Part shown: positions 1-10,090 of the stretch, in pieces
Numbering within the stretch: position 1 is the first letter of the stretch
Layout: every line of letters begins with the position of its first letter
Origin: Deltaproteobacteria bacterium SG8_13
GTDB lineage: Bacteria; Desulfobacterota; Desulfobacteria; Desulfobacterales; SG8-13
Assembly: GCA_001303025.1 (NCBI GenBank)
Contig: LJNK01000017.1
Coordinates: 62,001-126,000 of the forward strand
Length of the DNA: 64,000 bases
Reading direction: 5' to 3'
Program-made: the position numbers and the translations under genes
The notes under the pieces: model-generated
What the model was told of the DNA's origin: nothing
Databases searched by the model: none
What the model saw: only the letters and a program-made list of their open reading frames with translations

Positions 1-1449
1 CCGGCCTACACTGCAAGGCAGAAAACCGGCGAGTTGTCCAGCACGGTGCTGGAGCAAGTAGAAGGCCTGAACGATTTTTTCTCCCTTTACCTGCCTCAGC
101 TGGCCCTGGCCGTGGTGATTCCGGCGGCCATGCTGGCGTTTATCTTTCCGATCAGCTGGGCCGCCGGCTTGATTCTACTGCTCTCGGCACCGCTGATCCC
201 TTTGTTCACGGTGCTGGTGGGAATGGGGGCCGAGAGCATCAGCCAGAGAAACTTTCAGGCCCTCGCGCGCCTGAGCGCCCATTTTCTGGATGTGCTGCAG
301 GGGCTGACCACCCTGAAGCTGTTCGGCAGAAGCTCGGCAGTGGCGGAAACCGTCGGCCGCACGTCGGCGGATTACCGCCGGCAGACCATGCGCGTTCTGC
401 GGGTGGCATTTCTTTCTTCCGCCGTGCTGGAGTTCTTCACCTCCGTTTCCATTGCCCTGGTAGCCGTTTACCTGGGAATGAGTTATCTCGGGTATCTCGA
501 TTTCGGGGACTGGGGCAGCCCGCTGAACCTGGGGGCCGGCTTTTTCATACTGCTGCTGGCCCCTGATTTTTTCATGCCCCTCAGAGAGCTCGGGACCCAC
601 TACCACGCCCGGGCAGATGCAGTGGGCGCGGCCAATGAAATCGTGAAGGTGCTCTCCGCGCCCGCACCGGCAGTTTCGTTTCCCTCGCCACGTATTTCGC
701 CGGTAAATTTTCAGCGCATCCGGTTCGAAAAAGTCAGCCTGGCATATGATTCCGGCCGCCGGCCGGCGCTGTCAGAGGTGAGCTTCGATCTGCGGGCGGG
801 CGAGCAGGTCGCACTGGTGGGTGCCAGCGGGGCCGGAAAATCCAGCGTGTTGAACCTGATCATGGGATTCGTGGCGCCGACAAACGGACGCATACTGATA
901 GACGACTGCCCGCTGGAGCTGGTGCATACCGAAAACTGGCGCCGTATGTTGGCCTGGATCGGACAGAGCCCGTTTCTGTTTCACGGAACGATCCGGGAGA
1001 ACATCCTGCTCGGCCGGCCGGAAGCCGATCCATCGGAGGTGCAGCAGGCCGCCCGCTTCGCCAGGGTCGGCGAGTTCTGCCGCCTGCTGCCGCAGGGGAT
1101 CGACACCCCGGTCGGAGAGCAGGGAATCGGCCTGTCTCGCGGGCAGGCCCAGCGCGTCGCACTGGCCCGGGCATTTCTGAAATCCGCCCCACTGCTGCTG
1201 CTCGACGAACCCACCGCCGGTCTCGACACGGATAACGAGCGGCTGGTGCTGGCATCCATCAAAGCGCTTGCCAATCGCAGGACCGTGCTCTCGGTGACCC
1301 ACCGCCTCGAGACCATGCAGGCTGCGGATCGAATCCTGGTATTGGCCGACGGTCGCATAGCCGAGCAGGGATCCTACACGCAGCTGTCGGCCGCCGGGGG
1401 CGTGTTCGCCCGTCTGGTAATTGGGTCCGAAAGGAACGGATGCGGATGA
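1..1449 (+). CDS. cydD: Thiol reductant ABC exporter subunit CydD, 5'-truncated by window edge
   Basis: Frame is open to base 1; TM domain plus ABC ATPase (GASGAGKSS, LSRGQAQRVALARAFL, LLLDEPTAGLD); followed by cydC with overlap. Confidence 0.85.
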   Translation, partial: PAYTARQKTGELSSTVLEQVEGLNDFFSLYLPQLALAVVIPAAMLAFIFPISWAAGLILLLSAPLIPLFTVLVGMGAESISQRNFQALARLSAHFLDVLQGLTTLKLFGRSSAVAETVGRTSADYRRQTMRVLRVAFLSSAVLEFFTSVSIALVAVYLGMSYLGYLDFGDWGSPLNLGAGFFILLLAPDFFMPLRELGTHYHARADAVGAANEIVKVLSAPAPAVSFPSPRISPVNFQRIRFEKVSLAYDSGRRPALSEVSFDLRAGEQVALVGASGAGKSSVLNLIMGFVAPTNGRILIDDCPLELVHTENWRRMLAWIGQSPFLFHGTIRENILLGRPEADPSEVQQAARFARVGEFCRLLPQGIDTPVGEQGIGLSRGQAQRVALARAFLKSAPLLLLDEPTAGLDTDNERLVLASIKALANRRTVLSVTHRLETMQAADRILVLADGRIAEQGSYTQLSAAGGVFARLVIGSERNGCG

Positions 1450-3209
1450 GCGGCAATCGACCCGACTGGCGTTTCGCCGTGCGGATGCTTCTTCCCCACT
1501 GGATCTCGCTGGGGGCCGGCATCCTGTTCGGCCTGGTCACCCTCGTCTCCACGGTAGGCCTGCTGGCCCTGTCCGGCTGGTTTCTTTCGGCCACCGCGTT
1601 TGCCGGCTTGACGGCCGCTGCCGCCATGACCTTTAACTTCTTTCTGCCCGGTGCGGGAGTGCGCTTTTTTGCCATATCCCGCACACTTTGCCGCTATGCC
1701 GATCGCGTGATATCCCACCATGCCACTTTCCGGCTGCTGGAAAGCCTGCGGACCTGGTTTACCGCAAAACTGGAGCCTTTGGCGCCGGCCCGCCTGATGC
1801 AATACCGCAGCGGCGATCTGTTGAACCGCATCATCGCCGATATCGATGCCCTGGATAATTTCTATTTGCGGGTGCTGTCTCCGACCGTCACCGCCATGCT
1901 GCTGTCTTTCATATTATTGATATTCTTTATCTTATTCGATCTGCTGGCCGCTATGATCGCTTTCGCCGGCCTACTGGTTGCCGGATTCGCCGTACCCGTG
2001 CTTGCCGGCACAATGGGTGCAGGCGTCGGGCGCAAGATCGCCCATCGAATGTCCGGGTTTCGAATACAGATCGTGGAAGGAATCCAGGGCCTGGCCGAGT
2101 TGCTGGTGTTCGGGCGAGAGGCACGCTACCTGGAAGACTTGGGGCGTCAAAACCGGGACTTGCTGCGCCTGCAGCTGCAGATGAGCGTCATTCGGGGCTT
2201 TTCCAGCGCACTGATCACCGTCATTGCCGGAGTGACGACAGCTGCCGTTTTGTTCCGGGGAGCCGGTCTGGTGAACAGCGGGCAACTGCACGGCGCGACC
2301 CTGGCCATGGTGGTGCTTGCGGTCCTTGCATCCTTCGAAGCCGTCATGCCGCTGCCGTCCGCCTACCAGTTCCTGGGCCGCACCCGGGAAGCCGGGCGGC
2401 GCCTGCTGGAAATTGTCAATGCAGACCCCAGCGTCGTGTATCCGGCGCACAGCAGCGCCGATCCACAGCGCCACGATGTGGCCTTCGAGCAGGTCACCTT
2501 CCGCTACCGCACCGAAGACCCGCCGGTGCTGACCGGTTTGGACTTCACCGCTGCCGAAGGTGAGCACATTGCAGTGCTGGGACCCACCGGTGTCGGCAAA
2601 TCGACGGCAGCCCACCTGCTGGTGCGATTCTGGGACCCGCACTCCGGGAGAATCCTTCTGGGCGGAGAGGATATCCGCAACTTCTGCGAGACGGACCTGC
2701 GCAGCCGCATCTGCGTCGTGTCGCAGCAGGCGCACATGTTCAACGCCAGCATCCGGGATAATCTGCGAATCGCCCGGCCCCGGGCCGACGATCCGCAGCT
2801 GTGGGCCGCGCTGAAGGCAGTTGAGCTGGAAGGATTCGTCCGCAGCCTGCCGGAAGGGCTGGACACCTGGACGGGAGAAGGCGGAAAGCTGCTTTCCGGC
2901 GGACAGGCCCGGCGGTTGGCCGTTGCGAGAGCCGTTCTGCAAGACGCCCCCGTGTGGGTATTGGATGAGCCCACCGAAGGGCTCGACCGGGAAACCGAGC
3001 GCAGGCTGATGAAAACGCTTTTCACCCTGACCAACGGCCGCACGGTTCTGCTGATCACCCACCGCCTTGCAGACCTTGGCCGCATGGATCGGATTTTGAT
3101 TTTAGAGCAGGGCAGGATTGTGGAGAGCGGAACCCACGAGGAGCTGCTGCGCGCTGGCGGAAGATACGCCGGTCTGCGTGCGCGCATGCAGATGGCAAAA
3201 TTGAATTAA
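1440..3209 (+). CDS. cydC: Thiol reductant ABC exporter subunit CydC
   Basis: 589 aa, TM + ABC ATPase (GPTGVGKST, LLSGGQARRLAVARAVL), overlaps cydD end. Confidence 0.87.
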   Translation: MRMSGNRPDWRFAVRMLLPHWISLGAGILFGLVTLVSTVGLLALSGWFLSATAFAGLTAAAAMTFNFFLPGAGVRFFAISRTLCRYADRVISHHATFRLLESLRTWFTAKLEPLAPARLMQYRSGDLLNRIIADIDALDNFYLRVLSPTVTAMLLSFILLIFFILFDLLAAMIAFAGLLVAGFAVPVLAGTMGAGVGRKIAHRMSGFRIQIVEGIQGLAELLVFGREARYLEDLGRQNRDLLRLQLQMSVIRGFSSALITVIAGVTTAAVLFRGAGLVNSGQLHGATLAMVVLAVLASFEAVMPLPSAYQFLGRTREAGRRLLEIVNADPSVVYPAHSSADPQRHDVAFEQVTFRYRTEDPPVLTGLDFTAAEGEHIAVLGPTGVGKSTAAHLLVRFWDPHSGRILLGGEDIRNFCETDLRSRICVVSQQAHMFNASIRDNLRIARPRADDPQLWAALKAVELEGFVRSLPEGLDTWTGEGGKLLSGGQARRLAVARAVLQDAPVWVLDEPTEGLDRETERRLMKTLFTLTNGRTVLLITHRLADLGRMDRILILEQGRIVESGTHEELLRAGGRYAGLRARMQMAKLN

Positions 3210-4195
3210 AATTTTCCGGCAAGCGTCAGCGCGACAAATGGTGACGTGTCGTATTCGTCCGCACCGATTTTGATGCCGTTGGAATCTTCGACGGTCAGCT
3301 CTCCGGCGAAAAGCCCTCCGGCGGCCAAATCGAGCGCCAGATTCGGGCCCAGTTTCCGCTGCACCCTGAAAAAGGCGGCCACAAACTCATTTTCACCGAC
3401 ACCGTTGGGCGCGGCGCTGGTGTCATCCAATCGGAAGCGGTAGGATCGATATGCGCCGCCGATGCCCAACTCCCACCGATGCAACATATAAACCAGCTCC
3501 AGCCCGGCCGGGCCGGCCGGGCCGGCCCGCAGCGGATTGGAAAGCCGCAGCTGCTCGTTGATTTCCCAGTTGATCAGGATAAAGGGGAAGATTCTCGTTT
3601 TTTCCAACCGGTCGAAAATCCCGAATCCAAGACCAAGGGCCAGGCGCTGGCTGAAGGGATGGGCCAGCGACACCACCGCACCGGAAGTAAGGCTTTCGCT
3701 TGACCTCGCGCCGGATTCTCCAGCCAGCTCGATGGAGGGTATCACCCCCAGTGTCCAGCTATCCGCGAAGGAATAAAACACCGGCAGACTGATTCCGGGG
3801 CGGTGGATCTTGCTCCAGGGACTCGCCCCGGCCACGGTTGACAGGTTGTTGAAATCCCACTTTTCGAAATCGTAGCTCAACCCCACACCTGCGCGCAGGT
3901 TGCGGTTGAACCGGCGCATAACGTCGAACCGCAGGTAGTGCCGGGACACATCGAAACTGCCGCTGCGATTCAGATCGGTCTCGAACTGGTAGAGCGGGGT
4001 GTAGGAAAAAGAGTAGAAAAAAGAAGGGCTCTTTCCGTTCGTTTTTTCTAGCCCCCAGGCAGGATCGAAATCCAGCACCAGCGCCGCTGCAAACAGCATC
4101 ATCGCCGACCACAGCGCAACCCGTCCCGCCCGGCTGCTTCGCCCCGGGCCCTTGTAAGCGTCACGGCTGTTTTGCCGGAATATTGTGGCGCCCAT
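3206..4195 (-). CDS. Putative outer-membrane/secreted beta-rich protein of unknown function
   Basis: 329 aa, N-terminal hydrophobic segment, alternating beta-strand-like composition ending in aromatic residue (LTLAGKF). Confidence 0.55.
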   Translation of the reverse strand: MGATIFRQNSRDAYKGPGRSSRAGRVALWSAMMLFAAALVLDFDPAWGLEKTNGKSPSFFYSFSYTPLYQFETDLNRSGSFDVSRHYLRFDVMRRFNRNLRAGVGLSYDFEKWDFNNLSTVAGASPWSKIHRPGISLPVFYSFADSWTLGVIPSIELAGESGARSSESLTSGAVVSLAHPFSQRLALGLGFGIFDRLEKTRIFPFILINWEINEQLRLSNPLRAGPAGPAGLELVYMLHRWELGIGGAYRSYRFRLDDTSAAPNGVGENEFVAAFFRVQRKLGPNLALDLAAGGLFAGELTVEDSNGIKIGADEYDTSPFVALTLAGKF

Positions 4196-4198
4196 CGA

Positions 4199-5122
4199 TC
4201 AGTCGCCAAACAAATCGGTGCTGATATACCGCTCGCCGGCGCTGGGCAGTACCACGACGATTTTTTTGCCGCTCGCCTCCGGGCGCTTGGCGACTGCCAG
4301 GGCGGCCCATGTGGCAGCGCCCGAAGAGATGCCGCACAGGATCCCCTCTTCTTTGGCCAGTCGCCGGGAAGTGGCGAATGCATCCTCGTTGGTCACCGTG
4401 ACGACGTCGTCGATGATGGAGCGGTCCAGAATCTCCGGTATGAATCCGGCCCCGATGCCCTGTATCTTGTGGGGCCCTTTCTGGCCTCCGGAAAGCACCG
4501 GCGAATCCGCCGGCTCGACGGCAAAGGTTCGAAAGGACGGCTTACGCTCCTTGATCACCTGGGAGACTCCCGTGATAGTGCCTCCGGTCCCCACACCGGC
4601 AACCAGGATATCTGCCGTGCCTTCGGTGTCCTGCCATATTTCCTCGGCCGTGGTGACCCGGTGAATCCACGGGTTGGCCGGATTGGCGAACTGATTCGGC
4701 ATGTAGCTGTTTTTTTCGGAACCCAGGATTTCCTCGGCCTTTCCGATGGCGCCCTTCATGCCTTCGGCGCCCGGCGTCAGCACCAGATCGGCTCCCAGCT
4801 GCTTCAGCACCTTGCGCCGCTCGATACTCATGGTGTCGGGCATGGTCAGGCAAAGCCGATATTTGCGGGCCGCTGCGACGAATGCCAGGGCAATGCCGGT
4901 GTTTCCGCTGGTCGGCTCGACAATCAGGGTGTCGGGCCCGATACGGCCCTGTTTCTCGGCGGCGTCGATCATCGACACCGCAATGCGGTCTTTGACACTG
5001 AACAATGGGTTGTAGAGTTCCAGTTTGGCGTATATTTCTGCATCCAGTCCTTCGGCGACCCGGTTCAGGCGGACCAGCGGGGTGTGGCCGATGGTGCTGG
5101 TGATATTGGTGAAAAGGTGCAT
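4199..5122 (-). CDS. cysK: Cysteine synthase A (O-acetylserine sulfhydrylase)
   Basis: PLP enzyme motifs [26 protein letters not shown]; downstream of cysE. Confidence 0.95.
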   Translation of the reverse strand: MHLFTNITSTIGHTPLVRLNRVAEGLDAEIYAKLELYNPLFSVKDRIAVSMIDAAEKQGRIGPDTLIVEPTSGNTGIALAFVAAARKYRLCLTMPDTMSIERRKVLKQLGADLVLTPGAEGMKGAIGKAEEILGSEKNSYMPNQFANPANPWIHRVTTAEEIWQDTEGTADILVAGVGTGGTITGVSQVIKERKPSFRTFAVEPADSPVLSGGQKGPHKIQGIGAGFIPEILDRSIIDDVVTVTNEDAFATSRRLAKEEGILCGISSGAATWAALAVAKRPEASGKKIVVVLPSAGERYISTDLFGD

Positions 5123-5247
5123 GGTGTTCTCCTTTCCTGGCAGGAAAATCCGGCCTGATGCGCCGGACCGCTGCCGGGGGTGTGCGATGGTTTCGGGCTG
5201 ACGGGCCCATACCCGCGTTGTCGGACGTTGTTCCGGGAACTGCCGGG

Positions 5248-6195
5248 CTACCGGTAATTCTGGTGATGCGGCTCCATCACGACCTTGGTGTCGGCCGGAA
5301 CGGACTTCGTGATCCAGACGTTGCCGCCGATCACCGACCGCGCCCCGATGACGGTGTCGCCTCCCAGGATGGTGGCACCGGAATAGATGATGACATCGTC
5401 TTCGATGGTCGGATGGCGTTTTTTGCCCCTGTACTTGTCGCCGGCATCTCGCGGCAAAGAGAGCGCTCCCAATGTCACTCCCTGATAAATCCGCACCCGC
5501 CTGCCGATGTTGGTGGTTTCTCCGATGACCACCCCGGTGCCGTGATCGATGCAGAAGCTCTCCCCGATATCGGCTCCGGGATGGATGTCGATGCCGGTGA
5601 GGTTGTGGGCATACTCTGTCATGATCCGCGGCAGCAGCGGCACATCCATTTCATAAAGGCGGTGGGCGACGCGGTATACGGTGATCGCAAAAATGCCGGG
5701 GTAACTGAAAATGATCTCATCGTAGCTTTTGGCCGCCGGATCGCCCTCATAAAAGGCCCTCACATCGGTTGCCAGTGTTCGCCGGATCGCCGGAATCGAC
5801 TCGAGCAGTCGCAATGCGACTTCGTGTCCCCGGTCCTGGCATTCGCTGCAAGGGTTGTCGTAACGGAAACAATCGTGACGGATGCTGCGGGAGACCTGCT
5901 CGGATATCATGTCGAACAGAATGGATACCGTCTGACCCAGGTAGTATTTGAGATTGACCGGGTCGATCTTCTCCCGGGTGAAATAGCCGGGGAACAGGAT
6001 CTCCTTTAGCTTGTCGATGATGTCGATCACCGACTCTTTCGAAGGAATCGGTTCGAAGTCCACATGGGTGTAAGCGCGTTTATCGCTGCTGTCGGCAATG
6101 ATTTTTTCGGCGATTTCGGGCAGCCGCTCCCGCAGCCGCGAACTCGACTCCGCCTCAATCTTGCAGGTCTCTTCCACTTTTTCGCTTACCTTCAT
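5248..6195 (-). CDS. cysE: Serine O-acetyltransferase
   Basis: Left-handed beta-helix hexapeptides, [31 protein letters not shown]; start chosen at MKVSEKVEE. Confidence 0.9.
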   Translation of the reverse strand: MKVSEKVEETCKIEAESSSRLRERLPEIAEKIIADSSDKRAYTHVDFEPIPSKESVIDIIDKLKEILFPGYFTREKIDPVNLKYYLGQTVSILFDMISEQVSRSIRHDCFRYDNPCSECQDRGHEVALRLLESIPAIRRTLATDVRAFYEGDPAAKSYDEIIFSYPGIFAITVYRVAHRLYEMDVPLLPRIMTEYAHNLTGIDIHPGADIGESFCIDHGTGVVIGETTNIGRRVRIYQGVTLGALSLPRDAGDKYRGKKRHPTIEDDVIIYSGATILGGDTVIGARSVIGGNVWITKSVPADTKVVMEPHHQNYR

Positions 6196-6539
6196 AGCCG
6201 ATGGTCTCCGCTTTTTTTCCGCTAACCGGTCAGTGAGATGTTCAACCGGTAAAGTAAAGCAGCGCAAATGGCTTGTCAAAACATGCCCTGCCGTGTGGAA
6301 TGGATCGCCGGGACAGCCGGTGCAAATCTGCCGGCCGCATCCGCCGGATCCGATAAGAGGACAAATAGGGTCTTTTTTACAGAAAATTACAGTGTAGACC
6401 CCATTTACAGTTTCCGCCGGGCTTTGTACCTATCACTTGTGCAACGGTTGGTATATTGTCGACGCGATCTGGATTCGGCGCAGCTTCCTGCTGCCTGAAC
6501 CGTCTTCATTCACGGCAATTGAATACGGGAATCTTCCGC

Positions 6540-7100
6540 ATGAAAAAGAAAACCATCGTCGCCATCGTCCTTGTCGGCATCGGTATGGTCCTCGCGTTTC
6601 CCCTCTTCAGCATTTCCTACTACACCATGGTTCGGACCTCCACCCCGCAGTTCTGTGCCTCCTGCCATGAAATCGAATTCGCCTTCAACACCTGGAGGAC
6701 CTCCACTCACGTCAACAATGCGCACGGGTTCGTCGCCGACTGCATGGATTGCCATCTGCCGGCACCCGAGCAGACGTTTCAGTTTTTCTTTGCCAAGACC
6801 TTTCACGGCATCAAGGACATCGTCATCCATTTCACCCAGGGTCCGGAAGCCTACGACCACCAGAAAATGCGTGAGGCGGCCTACGCCTCTTTTACCAATA
6901 ATCAATGCCAGAAATGCCATCGCAACATCCTCAACATCCCCAACAAGCGAGGGGCGATGCTGGCCCACCGGGCCGCACTCTACCCGCGTCCGGGCTACGA
7001 AAAAAAGTGCGTGGACTGCCACCGGGACCTGGTCCACAACCCCAGCAGCCTCTATCGCTACAAGCAGTATCAAACCAGCTACAGGGGGTTGGGGTTGTAA
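6540..7100 (+). CDS. NapC/NirT (NrfH-like) tetraheme membrane cytochrome c
   Basis: N-terminal TM anchor then CASCH, CMDCH, CQKCH, CVDCH. Confidence 0.85.
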   Translation: MKKKTIVAIVLVGIGMVLAFPLFSISYYTMVRTSTPQFCASCHEIEFAFNTWRTSTHVNNAHGFVADCMDCHLPAPEQTFQFFFAKTFHGIKDIVIHFTQGPEAYDHQKMREAAYASFTNNQCQKCHRNILNIPNKRGAMLAHRAALYPRPGYEKKCVDCHRDLVHNPSSLYRYKQYQTSYRGLGL

Positions 7101-7180
7101 GTCCGGCGGATTGCAGCACAGCTTGCTGCCGCAGATAACGAATCGGAAAACGTAACGCATTGATTCAAAGGGGGCTAATT

Positions 7181-8526
7181 ATGAGAAAGACCGGATTTGT
7201 CGTGTTTGTTCTGTTCGGACTGGCCTGCTTCATTGCGGCCGGTTCGCTTGGAGCCGATGCCTGGGCACAGAACATCCCCAAAGTAAAGGAGTTCCGGATC
7301 GAACGCAGCATGCCCAAAGAGGCGGTTGCCTGCATTGAATGCCACAAGCTGGAAAACCCGGGCCTGTTTGCCGACTGGACCCAAAGCCGCCATGCCAGCG
7401 CCGGCATCACCTGCTACGACTGCCACAAGGCCGCCGATACCGATGCGGACGTCAGCCAGAACCACTTCAAACAGTACCAGCGCTCGGATCAGAAGTTCGG
7501 TACCAGTGAGTACAAGGTGCCCGTTGCGGCGGTGGTCACCCCCAAAGACTGCTCCCGCTGCCATCCGGATGAAGCCAAACAGTACGCCCAGAGCAAGCAC
7601 GCCAACACCCTGGAGATCATCTGGAAGATCGACCCCTGGCTCAACAAGGGGATGAACAGCGATTTTGAGCGGGCCACCGGCTGCTTCCACTGCCACGGTA
7701 CGGTTCTGCGAAATGACAAGGACGGCAACCTGGATGCGGAAGTGTGGCCCAACGTCGGGGTCGGAAGGCTGAACATGGACGGCAGTCTGGGCAGCTGCAC
7801 AAGCTGCCACACCCGCCACATGTTCTCGGTCATGGAGGCCCGCAAGCCCGAAGCTTGCGGGCCAAGCACGGTGACATCTACACCGCCCACGGAGACAGCT
7901 ACAACTGGAATGCGGCCCCGGGGACCTGGAGTCCCGGCGTAGATTACCGCAGTCCCACCTGTGCCGCCTGTCATATGTCCGGCGCGGGCACGGTGCTCAC
8001 CAGCCACGATGTGACCGAGCGGCTGGCGTGGGAATCCCAGGCACCGTTGACGATCCGACCGTCGGATTTCAAACCCTTTCCGGCCAAGACCAACCACGTG
8101 ACCGAACGCAACAAAATGAAGGAAGTCTGCAAGCAGTGCCACGGCAAGGTCTGGGTGGACGATCATTTCGTCAAAATGGACAAGGTGATGATCGAATACA
8201 ACGACGTCTATTTCAAACCGGCCAAGAAGATGCTCGACGACCTGTATGCCAAGGGTTTGCTCGACAACACCAAGTTCTTCGACGAAAAACTGGAGGTCGA
8301 GTACTACGAACTGTGGCATCACGAGGGACGGCGGGCCCGCTTCGGCGCAGCCATGATGGCCCCCGACTACGCCTGGTGGCACGGGTTCTATGAATGCAAA
8401 AAGCGCTATAACGGGTACATGGAGGAAGCGCGCCACCTGATCGAAACCAACAAGAAAGCCTATGTCTATCCTGACTTTCCGAATGCCACCGGAGACACCA
8501 CCAGACCGAAGGCGCTGTTTCCGTAA
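7181..8526 (+). pseudogene. Hydroxylamine oxidoreductase (HAO)-family octaheme cytochrome c, disrupted by frameshift/internal deletion near 7860
   Basis: ORF 7160-7942 has CIECH, CYDCH, CSRCH, CFHCH, CTSCH; ORF 7744-8526 continues in another frame from about KHGDIY with CAACH, CKQCH; 7 of 8 expected hemes visible. Confidence 0.75.
7837..7863. repeat. Perfect 11-bp inverted repeat with 5-nt loop at the HAO frame break
   Basis: GGCCCGCAAGC-CCGAA-GCTTGCGGGCC. Confidence 0.95.
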
Positions 8527-8559
8527 TCGCAGGAAACCTTCTGATAGTTAGCCTCCCGC

Positions 8560-8590
8560 AACCCCGCTTCGCATTCCGCGAAGCGGGGTT
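8560..8590 (+). terminator. Terminator-like hairpin downstream of HAO-family gene
   Basis: AACCCCGCTTCGC-ATTCC-GCGAAGCGGGGTT, perfect 13-bp stem. Confidence 0.7.
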
Positions 8591-8623
8591 GGCTGTTTCC
8601 GACTGCTTCCATTATCCCCCCGT

Positions 8624-9190
8624 TTACACCCCCTGGGTGCCTAACCAGACCGAATGAATGTCATCGACCGCTGCCTTGACACCGCGCATGGCATTGAGCA
8701 GACGCGTGTAGGTCATCGCCAGGCCCACGATCTCGGCCAGCAGCATTAGCGAGTCGATATCCGGCCGGGGCATCTGCCACTGATCCCGGTGATAGAGGCG
8801 CAGCGCCCCGATCACCCGGCCGTAAAGCTTGATCGGCAGGGAGACAATTGCGCGGATGCCTTCCTCTTGCGCTTCCCGTGGATACTGCAGTAAATCGGTT
8901 TCACTGATGTCGGATATGACGATCGGCTCGCCTTTTATCGTTCGCGAAATGCTCTTTTCAGAAAGCACCGGCCCTTTGTTCACATACTGTATGCTTAATC
9001 CAAAAGTCGCCAGGGGTTCCAATTCGTCTGTTTCTACATTTCGCACAAAAACGCTGCAGCCTTTAATGCCGAGCATACCGACGAGCAATTGAGCCAGGTG
9101 GCCGGCCATGATCTCCAGGTTGTCGGACTGGGCTACTGCGTGGGTGACCACCTTAAAGGTATCGATATCGATTTTGATCTCCTTGCTCAT
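8624..9190 (-). CDS. GAF domain protein
   Basis: GAF-like sequence (AQLLVGMLGIKGCSVFVRNVETDELEPLATFGLS); start at MSKEIKID. Confidence 0.7.
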   Translation of the reverse strand: MSKEIKIDIDTFKVVTHAVAQSDNLEIMAGHLAQLLVGMLGIKGCSVFVRNVETDELEPLATFGLSIQYVNKGPVLSEKSISRTIKGEPIVISDISETDLLQYPREAQEEGIRAIVSLPIKLYGRVIGALRLYHRDQWQMPRPDIDSLMLLAEIVGLAMTYTRLLNAMRGVKAAVDDIHSVWLGTQGV

Positions 9191-9250
9191 GGGTTCCTCC
9201 TTTGGGTCTTCGAGGCCCTTTGCCTGACAGGCCGCCATATTTTATAACTG

Positions 9251-9715
9251 TTAGGACACAACGCAGACGGTGGTATCTCTCAGTGCGGCCAATACCTTGT
9301 GAGAAACGCTGCCGGTGAAAAACCGGCTCACCTTGCCGGGTTTGCGGTTCAGTACCAGGCAGTCGAAGTGCTTTTCTCCATACAGATCGAGCAACTCACC
9401 GGCGATGTCTTTTTTGCGCGGCCTGAAAACCTGGCGAACGCTGGCTTCCGCAAATCCTTTTTCCACCAGCTGCGCCTTGATCGCCTCCATCCCGGCTTCC
9501 TTTTCCTGGACCTGCTGCTGCAGAAAACTCATGTTACCGCGCAGTTTATCGGTCACGGTGCTGTGGCTGACCTCCACCGGCGGCAGCGGTGTGTAGGCGT
9601 GAAACAGCGTCACCTCGACATCTTCGAGTTGCCCGAAGGTGTCGACGACAAAATCGAGCGCCTTGCGGTCATTGGGTGTAAAATTCTGCGGAAGCAGTAG
9701 TCTTTTGCCGGCCAT
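9251..9715 (-). CDS. Universal stress protein family
   Basis: UspA-like fold pattern; C-terminal FTGSVSHKVLAALRDTTVCVV. Confidence 0.75.
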   Translation of the reverse strand: MAGKRLLLPQNFTPNDRKALDFVVDTFGQLEDVEVTLFHAYTPLPPVEVSHSTVTDKLRGNMSFLQQQVQEKEAGMEAIKAQLVEKGFAEASVRQVFRPRKKDIAGELLDLYGEKHFDCLVLNRKPGKVSRFFTGSVSHKVLAALRDTTVCVVS

Positions 9716-10090
9716 CGCGTCCTCCTTTCTGTTAAGGAAATCCCCATGGTTGCGGCGTCAGCCCGCGTCGAACAGCCTGGTTTTCGCAACAACTGGAAAG
9801 GTGCAACCGTCAACGGATGTCGGAGAGCAGGAGGATCAGGTGTTGCCGGAGAAGTCAACTGGTGCTGGTGAGGGGAGCAGCAGCATCAGGCAAGCGCTTC
9901 ACTTCTGGGGGGCTGACACAGCCAAAGTGGCACAATGTGGTAGAAAAAGTCAAGGTAAATAACCCCGTTCGAACCGACGGGAAAGTCGCCCGGGTCGGCA
10001 CTGTACCACGGGCGGCAACCGAACGTCTTCACACCGGTTCTTTTGTCGACCGTTTCAAGACGGGACACCGCTGTCCTGCCTTCTTGCCTT

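Noticed and set aside
7860-7942. Recoding (programmed frameshift or Sec) to explain the HAO break
   Set aside because: Not a single in-frame TGA; sequence appears to be missing (one heme motif), so deletion or assembly error is more likely.
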